Shown here: in pieces, positions 10,831 through 21,582 of the stretch
Position numbering within the stretch: the first letter of the stretch is position 1
How the letters are laid out: each line of letters begins with the position of its first letter
NCBI GenBank assembly: GCA_021323755.1
Contig: JAJPKJ010000062.1
Location: forward strand, 1 to 64,000
Reading direction: 5' to 3'
DNA: 64,000 nt
From: Chitinophagales bacterium
GTDB taxonomy: Bacteria > Bacteroidota > Bacteroidia > Chitinophagales > Chitinophagaceae
Notes under the pieces: model-generated
The model's input: only the letters and a program-made list of their open reading frames with translations
What the model was told of the DNA's origin: nothing
Database searches by the model: none
Program-made: the position numbers and the translations under genes

Positions 10831-12327
10831 ATGGCAAGAATAATTAACTCTCCCTCAACTCATCTCCACAGCAAATTTTTCGGTGAAGGATTGACATTCG
10901 ATGATGTTTTATTATTACCCGCTTTCTCGCAGGTGCTCCCACGGGAAGTGAATATTAAAACAAGACTTACCAGGGAAATTACCCTCAATATCCCATTGGT
11001 ATCTGCAGCGATGGACACGGTTACAGAAGCCACGCTGGCTATCGCTTTGGCACGCGAAGGCGGAATTGGCATCCTGCACAAGAACATGGCTATCGAAAAA
11101 CAGGTGGAACAGGTGAGAAAAGTAAAACGCAGTGAAAGCGGATTAATAATTGATCCGATAACCCTGCTCGTTGATGCTACCATCGGCGATGCTTTGCGCT
11201 TGATGAAAGAAAATAAGATCGGCGGCATTCCAATTGTGGATAACAATCAAAAATTGGTCGGCATTCTCACCAATCGCGATCTGCGATTTGAAGATGATAA
11301 GAATCGAAAAGTGAAAGAAGTGATGACCAAAGAAAATCTGATTACAGCGCCCGAGGGAACAGATTTAAAAAAAGCTGAAAAAATTTTACGGCAATATAAA
11401 ATTGAAAAACTTCCGGTCGTTAATAGATCAGGAAAGCTGATCGGTTTGATCACTTATCGCGATATACTTCAATTAACAAGTTTTCCCAACGCCGTAAAAG
11501 ACGCATATGGCAGACTGTTAGTCGGCGCGGCATTAGGCATCACCGCCGATCTGAGAGATCGCGCTTCTGCATTACAACAGATAGGAGTAGACGTAGTTTG
11601 TTTGGATAGCGCCCACGGCCACAGTAAAGGCGTAATTGATTCCTTAAAAAACCTGAAAAAGAATTTCCCCAACCTGCAGGTCATTGCGGGAAATATCGGA
11701 ACGGCAGCAGGTGCAAAAGCATTGGCCGACGCCGGAGCCGACGCAGTGAAAGTTGGTATTGGTCCGGGTTCAATTTGTACAACAAGGATTGTTGCAGGCG
11801 CGGGTGTCCCGCAAATAACAGCGATCATGGAAGCAGCATCGGCATTAAAAGCAAAAAAAATTCCATTGATCGCCGATGGCGGCATCCGTTATACCGGGGA
11901 TATGGTGAAAGCTCTAGCAGCGGGCGCCGACACGGTAATGATGGGCAGCGTGTTTGCCGGAGTAGAAGAGAGTCCGGGAGATACCATCATTTATGATGGA
12001 AGAAAATTCAAACAATATCGGGGCATGGGTTCTATCAGCGCTATGGCAGAAGGCAGCAGCGACAGGTATTTCCAGGATGTCGAAGACGGGATTAAGAAAT
12101 TGGTTCCAGAAGGCATTGAAGGCCGCGTTGCATTTAAAGGAAATTTAAGTGAAGTGGTTACACAATATACCGGTGGGCTACGCGCAGGAATGGGATATTG
12201 CGGAGCAAAAGATATTCTTGCCTTGAAACAAGCAAGCTTTATTAAGATCACCAATGCAGGAATGCAGGAAAGTCATGCTCACGATATTGAAATCACCCGC
12301 GAAGCGCCGAATTACAGCAGGCAGTGA
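10831..12327 (+). CDS. guaB: Inosine-5'-monophosphate dehydrogenase
   Basis: [14 protein letters not shown], two CBS domains, [26 protein letters not shown]. Confidence 0.97.
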   Translation: MARIINSPSTHLHSKFFGEGLTFDDVLLLPAFSQVLPREVNIKTRLTREITLNIPLVSAAMDTVTEATLAIALAREGGIGILHKNMAIEKQVEQVRKVKRSESGLIIDPITLLVDATIGDALRLMKENKIGGIPIVDNNQKLVGILTNRDLRFEDDKNRKVKEVMTKENLITAPEGTDLKKAEKILRQYKIEKLPVVNRSGKLIGLITYRDILQLTSFPNAVKDAYGRLLVGAALGITADLRDRASALQQIGVDVVCLDSAHGHSKGVIDSLKNLKKNFPNLQVIAGNIGTAAGAKALADAGADAVKVGIGPGSICTTRIVAGAGVPQITAIMEAASALKAKKIPLIADGGIRYTGDMVKALAAGADTVMMGSVFAGVEESPGDTIIYDGRKFKQYRGMGSISAMAEGSSDRYFQDVEDGIKKLVPEGIEGRVAFKGNLSEVVTQYTGGLRAGMGYCGAKDILALKQASFIKITNAGMQESHAHDIEITREAPNYSRQ

Positions 12328-12431
12328 TTTGATCTGCGCATGGCGATTTTGAGTTTGCGATTTCTTAAGCTGAAAGCTGTTGGCCACCAGCCAATCGCTT
12401 TTGTTGCATTACATTTACAAAAATTTTCTTT

Positions 12432-14060
12432 TTGAAAAAAATCCATCCGCTTTACTTATCCCTTCTTTCCGGATTATTACTTTACGCATCATGGCCGGTC
12501 CTGCCATTTACATTTCTGATCTTTATTGCATTTGTTCCATTACTCATCCTTGAAGATCAAGTAAAAAAAAGAGCGCATTTTTTTTGGCCCACCTATCTCG
12601 CCTTATTAGTTTGGAATATTGGCACAACCTGGTGGGTCATCAACTCAACCGTTATTGGAGGCGTTTTGGCGATCATATTAAACCCGCTGCTGATGTGCAT
12701 TCCATGGATCGGGTTTTACAATATGAAAAAAAGGTTTGGAGCGACGGCTGGTTATTTTTCATTGATCATCTTCTGGATAACCTTTGAATACATTCATCTG
12801 AATTGGGAATTATCCTGGCCCTGGCTCACTCTGGGAAATGTTTTTGCAACACATCCCGGTTGGGTTCAGTGGTATGAATTCACCGGCGCGAGCGGCGGAA
12901 CATTATGGATCATGCTGATCAACGTCTCTGTTTTTCAATTGCTGAAGAAAATATCTGAAGCAAAAAATATTAGGCAAAAAGCGCAAAATAATATTTCCCA
13001 TAAGCTATTCCCCATTCACCATCTGGTCTGGTTAATTTCGGATCTGATCCTGCCATTTATTTTTTCTTTTTTGATCATTAACTCTTTTAAACAACCATCC
13101 GCAAACAACAAAACACAGAATATCGTCATCGTTCAACCCAATATTGATCCATGGGATGAAAAATTTGTTGCCGGAAAAGAAGAGGCGCAATTACATAAAT
13201 TAATAAAACTGAGTGAATCTCAAATTGACTCCAATACGGCACTGGTCGTTTGGCCTGAAACTGCAGTTCCCGTTCCGATCAATGAGGATTCAATGAAGAC
13301 GGCTTATTTTATTGCTCCCGTTTGGGATTTTCTAAATAAATATCCGCGCATTGATCTGTTAACCGGCATTGAAGGGTTTCGGATTTATGATGCACAGCAT
13401 AAAACTTCCAGTTCACAAAATATTCCCAACACCGAAAAATATTTTGACGACTACAACAGCGCTGTATTAATGAACAGCAAGAATTTCCAGGTTTATCACA
13501 AATCAAAATTGGTTCCGGGCGCAGAAACGCTTCCGTCTTTTTTGAAATTCATGGATAGTTGGTTTGAAAAATTTGGCGGCACCGGAAGCGGTTATGTAAA
13601 ACAAGATGAAAGAACTGTTTTGAAAACCTATAATGATACTTATCAGATTGCACCATCGGTATGTTATGAAAGCATCTATGGAGAATTTATGTCCAAGTAT
13701 GTTCACAACGGCGCAAATATCATTGCGATCATTACCAATGACGGATGGTGGAGAAATACAAGCGGTTATAAACAACATGAAAATTATGCACGCCTGCGCG
13801 CCATTGAAACACGCTGCTGGATCACGCGCAGCGCCAATACAGGTGTTTCCTGTTTTATTGATCCTGCCGGCGAGGTGATCAACCCGCAACCTTACAATAC
13901 CGTTGCTTCAATTAAACTGGATGTTCCCCTATCAAATCCCTCACAGACATTTTATGTAAAGTATGGCGATATTATTTCCAAAGTCGCTATGACAATTGCT
14001 ATTCTTCTTGTAATTTGGAACCTGTTCAATATAATCAGAAACAGGACCAAGCGTGGATAA
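12432..14060 (+). CDS. lnt: Apolipoprotein N-acyltransferase (TTG start)
   Basis: Multi-TM N-terminus plus nitrilase domain: VWPETAVP, KSKLVPGAE, CYESIYGEF, NDGWW, ENYARLRAIETRCWITRSANTG. Confidence 0.92.
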   Translation: MKKIHPLYLSLLSGLLLYASWPVLPFTFLIFIAFVPLLILEDQVKKRAHFFWPTYLALLVWNIGTTWWVINSTVIGGVLAIILNPLLMCIPWIGFYNMKKRFGATAGYFSLIIFWITFEYIHLNWELSWPWLTLGNVFATHPGWVQWYEFTGASGGTLWIMLINVSVFQLLKKISEAKNIRQKAQNNISHKLFPIHHLVWLISDLILPFIFSFLIINSFKQPSANNKTQNIVIVQPNIDPWDEKFVAGKEEAQLHKLIKLSESQIDSNTALVVWPETAVPVPINEDSMKTAYFIAPVWDFLNKYPRIDLLTGIEGFRIYDAQHKTSSSQNIPNTEKYFDDYNSAVLMNSKNFQVYHKSKLVPGAETLPSFLKFMDSWFEKFGGTGSGYVKQDERTVLKTYNDTYQIAPSVCYESIYGEFMSKYVHNGANIIAIITNDGWWRNTSGYKQHENYARLRAIETRCWITRSANTGVSCFIDPAGEVINPQPYNTVASIKLDVPLSNPSQTFYVKYGDIISKVAMTIAILLVIWNLFNIIRNRTKRG

Positions 14061-14850
14061 GATCATCAATTACAAATCCGGTTTGCTTCATTACCAAATA
14101 ATCGGCGATGGATTTCCGGTGATATTCATTCATGGTTTCGCAGAAGATGGGAGCATATGGGAAAACCAGGTGAATGATCTTTCAAAAAGATTCAAATTGA
14201 TTCTGGTGGATCTGCCCGGTAGTGGAAGATCATCATTCAACCTACTTGTAATTACGATCGATGATCATGCTGATTGTATACATTTTATTTTAGAGGAAGA
14301 AAGGATTGGCTCAAGCATCATTGTCGGACACAGCATGGGAGGATATATTGCATTGGCTTTTGCAGAAAAATATCCGGAGAAACTAAAAGCATTCGGATTG
14401 TTTCACTCCACCGCTTACCCTGATAGTGAAGAAAAGAAAACGGCGCGAAATAAAGCAATTGAATTCATACAAAGAAATGGTTCCGGTGAATTCCTGGAAC
14501 AATCAATTCCGAATTTATTTGGAGCCCGTTTTAAAGAACAAAACGAAGAGATCGTAATTGAATTAATTGAAAGATATAACAACTTTAATCCGGATTCTCT
14601 CGTATCCTATTACCGTGCGATGATGAAAAGACCTGACCGAACCAATGTGCTAAAAAATGCCAAACAACCCGTTCTGTTTATAATCGGAGAAAATGATAAT
14701 GCAGTGCCGTTGGAACATAGTTTGCAACAATGCCATTTACCGGATTTGTGTTATATTCATATTCTCGAGAATACCGCGCATATGGGTATGTATGAAGATC
14801 GCACCCGCAGCAATATCATTCTGAATGAATTTTTAACCCAGGCAAAATAA
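14053..14850 (+). CDS. Alpha/beta hydrolase
   Basis: VIFIHGFAEDGSIWENQ, GHSMGGYIALAFAEKYP, GENDNAVP, NTAHMGMYE; GTG start overlaps lnt stop by 8 nt. Confidence 0.88.
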   Translation: MDKIINYKSGLLHYQIIGDGFPVIFIHGFAEDGSIWENQVNDLSKRFKLILVDLPGSGRSSFNLLVITIDDHADCIHFILEEERIGSSIIVGHSMGGYIALAFAEKYPEKLKAFGLFHSTAYPDSEEKKTARNKAIEFIQRNGSGEFLEQSIPNLFGARFKEQNEEIVIELIERYNNFNPDSLVSYYRAMMKRPDRTNVLKNAKQPVLFIIGENDNAVPLEHSLQQCHLPDLCYIHILENTAHMGMYEDRTRSNIILNEFLTQAK

Positions 14851-14886
14851 TATAATCCTGATGATGTTTTTATATCGGTACGCTTC

Positions 14887-17355
14887 ATGAAAAAAATTTT
14901 ATACATACTGATTGGTGCTTTTGGTTTTTTAATTTCCTCAAAGACATTTGGGCAATCGCAAAGTTGCCCACTTAATATAAATTTTGCTTTGGATAATCTG
15001 ACGCACTGGTGGGCTTATACCGGTAATAATCAAAACGGTAATAATGATCAGCTGAGGAAAAATTACGACTCGACAAAAGCTGCGCCAGTCGGAACCATCG
15101 GTGCAAATGGTATCAGCGAATTCCAACTTCCAACAGTTTTGGGAATACAGGTAATTACCGCACAGGGAATAGATCCCTTTGGCGGTTTTCAGAAAATACC
15201 AACAATTAATGGTTATGCATATAATTATGCCATTTTACTGGGCTCGACTTCGATCAGGGTCTCTCAGGATGGCTCTACGGCCGGAGGTTATATCCGCGGG
15301 GTCAGTTATAAAATCAATGTGCCCGCAACACCGGTGAACCAGCCCTATACCATGACCTATGCTTATGCCATGGTCCTTGAAAACGGCAGGCATCCTTCTG
15401 ACGATCAGCCCTTGTTTTCGGCAACACTAAGACTCAGCGATGGAGCCATTATTAGTTGTGCGTCCCCAAAATATTTTCTTCCTACTGTTGCAGGCAGTGC
15501 CAACAGCAATGGTGGGGATGGCACTTTGGACAGCGCAAGCGCAATTAAACAGGGTTTCACCGTCAGTCCAACCCTATCCCCCAACCCAGATCCCAATGCA
15601 CCCAGAGGGGATCCCAATCCACCCCACTTGCAAGATGTATGGACAAAAAGTTGGAATGAAGTAACTTTTGATCTATCGCCATACCGCGGACAACAGGTTA
15701 CATTGACTTTTGAAGCTGATAATTGTGTTCCCGGCGGACATTTTGCCTATGCTTATGTCGCTTTAAGAAATACCTGTGCAGGGCTTCAGATAAGCGGACC
15801 TCTGGCAGCCTGCATCAACGGTGATCTGATTTATTCAGTGCCTGCACTCGCCGGCGCTATTTACAATTGGACCGTCCCCAGCGGATGGACGATCAATTCC
15901 GGAGCCAATAGCAATATTATAAATGTCCATGTTGGCAACAATGGGGGTTCCATTATTGCCAATGAAGAAAACGGCTGCGCAAATCTTAAAGATACCATCC
16001 AGGTCACTACCGCGCTTCCAACCATTCCAGGAAGCGTAAGCAGCGACGCCACCGTATGTGCAGACAACAATACCAATACTTTGCAATTAAGCGGTAACAG
16101 AGGTGGGGTGGTAAGCTGGATCTCTTCTACCAATGGTATCAAGTGGACCTCTATTCCGGATACTACCACTTCATATACTTACAAGAATTTAGAAACCACC
16201 ACCATTTTTAAAGCATTGGTGCAAAGCGCCGAATCCTGTAGCCTCGACTCCAGCACTGCAGTCACCATCACTGTTGATCCAAAAAGTGTTGGAGGAAACC
16301 TCACTCCGCCCAATGATAACTTTTGCGCAAACCAGACCGTGGCTGATATTTTGCACCTTAACAGCTTTACCGGGCAGGTCAGCAGCTGGCAGTCTTCCCA
16401 GGACAGCATTAACTGGCAGAATATTAATCCTGTCATTACCGATTCTGTTTACGGCGTTATCGGAATTCCAACCTCAACTTTTTACAGAGTAATTGTAAAA
16501 AGTGGCGTGTGTCCATCAGATACAAGTTCTGTTGCAAGTGTCAAATTATATCAGACGCCATTTCCGCAAGCCATGATCGATCCTGCCGATACTACAATTT
16601 GTTACGGCGCGGTTGCCCCGCTAAATGCATTGATACAGATCGGAACAAATTATACCTGGACCAATACCGATTCTTTACGCAACCCTGGCAATGGCTTCAT
16701 CGGCTCAAAACCATTCTTATTGACATCACAGGCTGTGCCTTTAAAGACGTCCGATTATATATTAAGCATTGCCAACCAGGGCTGCCCTAATTTGCTGGTT
16801 GACACTTTTCACATCAATGTTATTCCCCAGATCATTGTCAATGCCGGTAACGATACCTCTGTGGTTATTGGGGAGCCTTTGCAATTCAATGCAACATCCA
16901 ATGATACGGCGCAGGACGCTTTCTTATGGACGCCGGCAACAGATTTAAACAATGCGAATATTTCAAATCCGATCGGTATTTACGCATCAAATATCGATGA
17001 GGTTATTTACACCGTAAGAGCGACAGATTCCTACGGTTGTTACGGCGAAGACAAAATTCTTGTGCATGTATTCAAGACTCCGCCAGATATTTTTGTTCCA
17101 AATGCATTTACGCCCGGAAAAACGGTAAACAATATTTTCCGACCAATTCCTGTTGGTATTTCTTCCTTAAAATATTTCAGGGTATATAATCGCTGGGGAC
17201 AATTGGTTTATTCTACTTCTCAGTCAGGACAAGGCTGGGACGGTAATCTCGGCGGAAGACCCCAGGATAGCGGAACTTATGTGTGGATGGTCTCAGGAAT
17301 TGATTATACCGGAAAAGTTGTCGCCAAAAAAGGAACGATGGTTCTCATCAGATGA
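14887..17355 (+). CDS. Secreted T9SS type B (gliding motility-associated C-terminal) sorting-domain protein
   Basis: Signal peptide; Ig/PKD-like repeats; C-term FVPNAFTPGKTVNNIFRP...FRVYNRWGQLVYSTSQSGQGWDGNLGGRPQDSGTYVWMVSGIDYTGK. Confidence 0.9.
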   Translation: MKKILYILIGAFGFLISSKTFGQSQSCPLNINFALDNLTHWWAYTGNNQNGNNDQLRKNYDSTKAAPVGTIGANGISEFQLPTVLGIQVITAQGIDPFGGFQKIPTINGYAYNYAILLGSTSIRVSQDGSTAGGYIRGVSYKINVPATPVNQPYTMTYAYAMVLENGRHPSDDQPLFSATLRLSDGAIISCASPKYFLPTVAGSANSNGGDGTLDSASAIKQGFTVSPTLSPNPDPNAPRGDPNPPHLQDVWTKSWNEVTFDLSPYRGQQVTLTFEADNCVPGGHFAYAYVALRNTCAGLQISGPLAACINGDLIYSVPALAGAIYNWTVPSGWTINSGANSNIINVHVGNNGGSIIANEENGCANLKDTIQVTTALPTIPGSVSSDATVCADNNTNTLQLSGNRGGVVSWISSTNGIKWTSIPDTTTSYTYKNLETTTIFKALVQSAESCSLDSSTAVTITVDPKSVGGNLTPPNDNFCANQTVADILHLNSFTGQVSSWQSSQDSINWQNINPVITDSVYGVIGIPTSTFYRVIVKSGVCPSDTSSVASVKLYQTPFPQAMIDPADTTICYGAVAPLNALIQIGTNYTWTNTDSLRNPGNGFIGSKPFLLTSQAVPLKTSDYILSIANQGCPNLLVDTFHINVIPQIIVNAGNDTSVVIGEPLQFNATSNDTAQDAFLWTPATDLNNANISNPIGIYASNIDEVIYTVRATDSYGCYGEDKILVHVFKTPPDIFVPNAFTPGKTVNNIFRPIPVGISSLKYFRVYNRWGQLVYSTSQSGQGWDGNLGGRPQDSGTYVWMVSGIDYTGKVVAKKGTMVLIR

Positions 17356-17477
17356 TCATCACAATATGCAGGACCCGAAATAAGGATCACTGTATGCAAA
17401 TACGACATTTCACATGCAGTGTTTCAGATCAGGAATCAAAAACTCCAAATTTCCCTTCTATCTTTTAACTTTACTTC

Positions 17478-18236
17478 ATGAACAAGATCATTTTCATTAC
17501 CGGCGCTACATCCGGCTTTGGCAAAGCATGTGCGTATAAATTTGCTGCCAATAATGACAACATTATTATTACCGGAAGAAGGGAAGAAAGATTGGAAGAA
17601 TTAAAGGGCGATCTTGAAAAAAAATACCATGTAAAAGTTTTATCTCTTGCTTTTGATGTTCAAGATAAGCATGCTGTTTTTTCCGTCATTAATACCATCC
17701 CGGATGAATGGCAAAATATTGATGTACTCATTAACAATGCAGGCTTGGCTTTAGGCAGAGATTTTTTTGAAGAAGCTGATCTTAATGATTGGGAAAGGAT
17801 GCTGGATACAAATGTGAAAGGGTTATTGTATGTATCCAAAGCCATTTTGCCTTTTATGATTAAAAATAAAAAAGGCCACATCATCAATATGGGTTCCGTT
17901 GCAGCCAAAGAAGTATACGAAAGAGGGAATGTCTATTGTGCCTCAAAAGCCGCTGTGGAAACTATTTCTGCCTCAATGCGTATAGATTTGTTAAGACATA
18001 AAATCAAGGTAACGGCTATTCATCCCGGCGCTGCGGAAACAGAGTTTTCAGAAGTTCGATTTAAAGGCGATAAACAGCTAGCCAAAAAAGTGTATGATGG
18101 ATTTACCGCGCTTTCCGCTGAAGATATTGCCGATACTATCTTTTACTGCGCCAGTCTCCCACCCCATGTATGCATTAACGACCTGGTTATTACTGCCCTT
18201 GCCCAGGCTGATGCCCTCTATTTCTATAAGGAATAG
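17478..18236 (+). CDS. SDR family NAD(P)-dependent oxidoreductase (YdfG-like)
   Basis: FITGATSGFGKACA, NNAGLALG, YCASKAAVE. Confidence 0.92.
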   Translation: MNKIIFITGATSGFGKACAYKFAANNDNIIITGRREERLEELKGDLEKKYHVKVLSLAFDVQDKHAVFSVINTIPDEWQNIDVLINNAGLALGRDFFEEADLNDWERMLDTNVKGLLYVSKAILPFMIKNKKGHIINMGSVAAKEVYERGNVYCASKAAVETISASMRIDLLRHKIKVTAIHPGAAETEFSEVRFKGDKQLAKKVYDGFTALSAEDIADTIFYCASLPPHVCINDLVITALAQADALYFYKE

Positions 18237-18352
18237 TACTTATACACAATAATAAAGGCGGTATGATAATTGCGCCAATATTGCAAATTCGAAACCAATT
18301 GCTTATTTTTAAACCAACAACCAGGTATCCGTCATCCTATAAAAATGATTCC

Positions 18353-18826
18353 ATGTCCCTAAAACTATGTAAGCTCTTTTTTGCATTACTTCTTTTTACT
18401 TCCATTTCTGCAAAAGCTCAGGAAGTGATCAAGCAAGAAAGTTGCGATATCTCTCCATTTCGCACAGAAATTGACAGCCTTAAAAATGTTTTCACCTCAC
18501 AGGGATATATCGTTTTACGCGAAGCTTCTATGGCTATGCAAAGTGAATATGAAATGCCCATAGTTGTACCGATGAACCAGGGAAGTCTATATCAATTTGT
18601 TTTTATTGGCGAACCAAGCTCTAGACTTTATGAAGTAAGAATGTATGATTGGAATGAAAAACAAGTGGTATATAAAAAGAATCAATGGGGCGATGTTGAC
18701 GGAAACATCATCAGCTACGCTTATACCCCGCAGTTTTCGGAATACCACATGATAAAACCAGTCCAGGTCAATAAAGCAAAAAAGAAATTGTGTGGTTATG
18801 TCTTGTTGTTGAAGAAAGTAAAATAA
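18353..18826 (+). CDS. Hypothetical secreted protein
   Basis: ATG at 18353 gives signal peptide MSLKLCKLFFALLLFTSISAKAQ; no family recognised. Confidence 0.6.
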   Translation: MSLKLCKLFFALLLFTSISAKAQEVIKQESCDISPFRTEIDSLKNVFTSQGYIVLREASMAMQSEYEMPIVVPMNQGSLYQFVFIGEPSSRLYEVRMYDWNEKQVVYKKNQWGDVDGNIISYAYTPQFSEYHMIKPVQVNKAKKKLCGYVLLLKKVK

Positions 18827-18852
18827 GTAGGTTGATGTATGATCGCCAATAG

Positions 18853-19431
18853 CTACTTCGGAAAACTCATCTTATAATCTACGCTCACTTTTCCTTTTGA
18901 AATATCGTCTAATTTACTTTTCAGCAGTTTTCTTTTCAATGGTTGCAGGTAATCAATGAATAATTTCCCTTCAATATGATCGTATTCGTGCAATATCACC
19001 CGCGCGGTAATTCCATTAAAAGTTTTTGTGTGGGCTTCAAAATTTTCATCAACATATTCCAAAGTCAGTTCTTCATTCCTAAAAATATCTTCACGAATTT
19101 TCGGGATACTTAGACATCCTTCATTATAAGACCATTCTTCTCCGTTTAATTTCTGTACGTGTGCATTGATAAAAACCTGTTTAACTCCGGGTTCATCAGG
19201 ATATTTTCCTTTGTCCTCTTCATCAAGATTTGCGAATATCTGCGTTGAATCGATGACAAACAATCGAATGCCCTTATTGATCTGAGGAGCTGCCAAACCC
19301 ACGCCGGAACTATTGTACATCGTTTCCCACATATTCTCTATCAACACCGCCAGATCGGGATAATCAGGAGTGATATCCTTACAAACTGTTCGTAAAATGG
19401 GAGCGCCGTATGCAACTATCGGTAAAACCAT
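18853..19431 (-). CDS. def: Peptide deformylase
   Basis: GVGLAAPQI, EGCLSIP, HEYDHIEGKLF. Confidence 0.97.
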   Translation of the reverse strand: MVLPIVAYGAPILRTVCKDITPDYPDLAVLIENMWETMYNSSGVGLAAPQINKGIRLFVIDSTQIFANLDEEDKGKYPDEPGVKQVFINAHVQKLNGEEWSYNEGCLSIPKIREDIFRNEELTLEYVDENFEAHTKTFNGITARVILHEYDHIEGKLFIDYLQPLKRKLLKSKLDDISKGKVSVDYKMSFPK

Positions 19432-19495
19432 ATTTTTAAAAATTGCTGCAAAATTAAATCAAAAGACTGAACTGTGAGCAACAAGCGATGAACAG

Positions 19496-19912
19496 TTAAT
19501 GATTTAAGCCTGCCAAATATTCCTGCAACAGGATGGTGGCTGCAATTTCGTCGACCAGCGCTTTATTCTGCCTTTGCTTTTTTTTCATTCCCATATCAAT
19601 CATGGCGCGGGAAGCCATTTTGGAAGTGAAGCGCTCATCAACCATTTTTATGGGGATGGATGGAAACTCTTTTTGCAAGCGGATGGTTATTTTTTTTACT
19701 AACGGTGTTGCGTGTGTGTCGCTGTCATCCAAATTCTTGGGTTCGCCAATCAAAATCAATTCAACATTTTCTTTCTTGAAATAATCTTTTAAAAAAGAAA
19801 CGAGTTTCGGCGATTCAACCGTGGTTAATCCGGTTGCAATGATCTTCAATGGATCAGTGACCGCAAGGCCGGTTCTTTTCAAACCATAATCAATAGCTAT
19901 AATTCGAGGCAT
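19496..19912 (-). CDS. ruvX: Holliday junction resolvase-like RuvX/YqgF
   Basis: IIAIDYGLKRTGLAVTDPL, IGEPKNLDDSD, VDERFTSKMA, DEIAATILLQ. Confidence 0.94.
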   Translation of the reverse strand: MPRIIAIDYGLKRTGLAVTDPLKIIATGLTTVESPKLVSFLKDYFKKENVELILIGEPKNLDDSDTHATPLVKKITIRLQKEFPSIPIKMVDERFTSKMASRAMIDMGMKKKQRQNKALVDEIAATILLQEYLAGLNH

Positions 19913-19973
19913 ATTTTGGTTGGCATATGATCATTCAAAGTTGATTGTCCACCGCCAAATTTATTGCTGACCA

Positions 19974-20912
19974 TCAACCACCATGAACAAACAAATCAGT
20001 TATGACAAATACGGCGAACACAACACTCGCGATTCCGTTAGCCGTCATGAATGCCAGATTCACTTTGCTGAGATCGTTTGGTTTTACCAGGGAATGTTGA
20101 TAGATGAGCATTCCGGTAAACACAGAAACGCCGATCCAATACCACAAACCAAAGCCACCAATGATTCCAGCGGTGATCACACAAAGAAAACTCAGGAAAT
20201 GTAAAAACTCCGAAACCCGCAATGCTTTTGATTTTCCAAGCCACGAAGGCATGGAATATAATTGATTCGATCTGTCAAAGTCCTCATCCTGCAATGCATA
20301 AATAATATCAAAGCCGCTTACCCAAAAAATTACCGTACATGAAAATAAGATCGGTAATAATGCAAAGGCGCCGGTTACTGCCAGATATGCTCCGATTGGG
20401 GCCAGTGATAATCCCACCCCTAAAACCAAATGACAAAGCGGGGTGAAACGTTTTGTGTAACTATAAAATAATACCACAAACAATGCGACCGGCGATAGAT
20501 AAAAACAAATGGGATTAATAAAGAAACAACAAACAAGGAATAAAACACAAGAAACGATCGTAAAGCTTAATGCACTGTTCGCAGAAATAATTCCTTTTGG
20601 AATTTCACGAATGGCAGTGCGCGGATTTTTTGCATCAAAATTTCTGTCCAGGTAGCGATTAAAAGCCATGGCTGCGCTGCGTGCGAATATCATGCAGAGA
20701 ATGACGAGAAAAAAGGTTTTCAGTAAATAATCGATTGTCCACGATTCATGACCAAGATGAAACGCCGGGTGATTTATATTTTGATATAGTCCAATATGAA
20801 CGTCTTTATTGAATTCAGCTGTTCCCAAAAAAAAACCGATCAATGCAAATGGCATTGCAAAAATGGTATGTGAGAATTTTATTAATGACAGATAATTTTT
20901 TACTGTGCTCAT
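19974..20912 (-). CDS. UbiA-like prenyltransferase (4-hydroxybenzoate / futalosine-pathway MqnP type)
   Basis: FARSAAMAFNRYLDRNFDAKNPRTAIREIPKG; FDIIYALQDEDFDR; multi-TM. ATG at 20912 preferred over 20975. Confidence 0.88.
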   Translation of the reverse strand: MSTVKNYLSLIKFSHTIFAMPFALIGFFLGTAEFNKDVHIGLYQNINHPAFHLGHESWTIDYLLKTFFLVILCMIFARSAAMAFNRYLDRNFDAKNPRTAIREIPKGIISANSALSFTIVSCVLFLVCCFFINPICFYLSPVALFVVLFYSYTKRFTPLCHLVLGVGLSLAPIGAYLAVTGAFALLPILFSCTVIFWVSGFDIIYALQDEDFDRSNQLYSMPSWLGKSKALRVSEFLHFLSFLCVITAGIIGGFGLWYWIGVSVFTGMLIYQHSLVKPNDLSKVNLAFMTANGIASVVFAVFVITDLFVHGG

Positions 20913-20964
20913 AAATTTGAAAGTAATGAATGATAGGCAGGTAAACGACAAATGGGTACAACCT

Positions 20965-21504
20965 TCAATTATCAACCTTCAACTTCTTTCTCACCAATTC
21001 CCATATTACGATCCCTGCCGCTACTGAAATATTTAATGAATGTTTCATTCCGAGTTGCGGTATTTCAATGCAACCGTTGCATAATTTCAAAACATCATCT
21101 CCCACCCCGCTTACTTCATTGCCAAATATAACAGCTATCTTTTCATTATCGTTCAAAACAAACCTATTTAATGCAATGCTATTTTCAACCTGCTCGACTG
21201 CCACAATTTTGTATCCTTCATTTTTCAGGCCTATAATAGCGATCACCGCGCTATCAAAATATTTCCAATTCACTGTCTCGGTTGCGCCCAAAGCTGTTTT
21301 ATTAATATCCCGATGCGGCGGTTGTGGTGTGTATCCGCACAAATAAATTCTTTCCAGCAAGAAAGCATCAGCAGTTCTGAAAACACTGCCAACATTATGC
21401 ATGCTTCTGATGTTATCCAACACTATGGTTATGGGATTTTTTTTTGAAACCTTAAATTCGTCAACCGATTTTCGGTTCAATTCATCCATGCTTAACTTGC
21501 GCAT
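20965..21504 (-). CDS. TrmH/SpoU-family RNA methyltransferase
   Basis: LDNIRSMHNVGSVFRTADAFLLERIYLCG; IFGNEVSGVGDDVLKLCNGCIEIPQLGMKHSLNISVAAGIVIWEL. Confidence 0.93.
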   Translation of the reverse strand: MRKLSMDELNRKSVDEFKVSKKNPITIVLDNIRSMHNVGSVFRTADAFLLERIYLCGYTPQPPHRDINKTALGATETVNWKYFDSAVIAIIGLKNEGYKIVAVEQVENSIALNRFVLNDNEKIAVIFGNEVSGVGDDVLKLCNGCIEIPQLGMKHSLNISVAAGIVIWELVRKKLKVDN

Positions 21505-21508
21505 CTTG

Positions 21509-21574
21509 CAAAGTAAAAAGTAAAAAAGCAAATCAAAAAAGAAAACCGTTTTTACTTTTTACTTTTTACTTTTG
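21509..21574. repeat. Divergent (TTTTTAC)n heptad arrays: 2 units toward the trmH-like gene (-), 3 units toward mutS (+)
   Basis: + strand 21549-21569 = 3x TTTTTAC then TTTTG; - strand 21527-21509 = TTTTTTACTTTTTACTTTG; arms form an inverted repeat and contain TACTTTTG / TTACTTTG -7-like boxes. Confidence 0.8.
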
Positions 21575-21582
21575 AATCCCTC

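Noticed and set aside
17388-17421. Stem-loop CACTGTATG..CATGCAGTG after the T9SS cargo gene
   Set aside because: One G-T wobble, long loop and no strong U-tract; could be a terminator but too weak to list as a feature.
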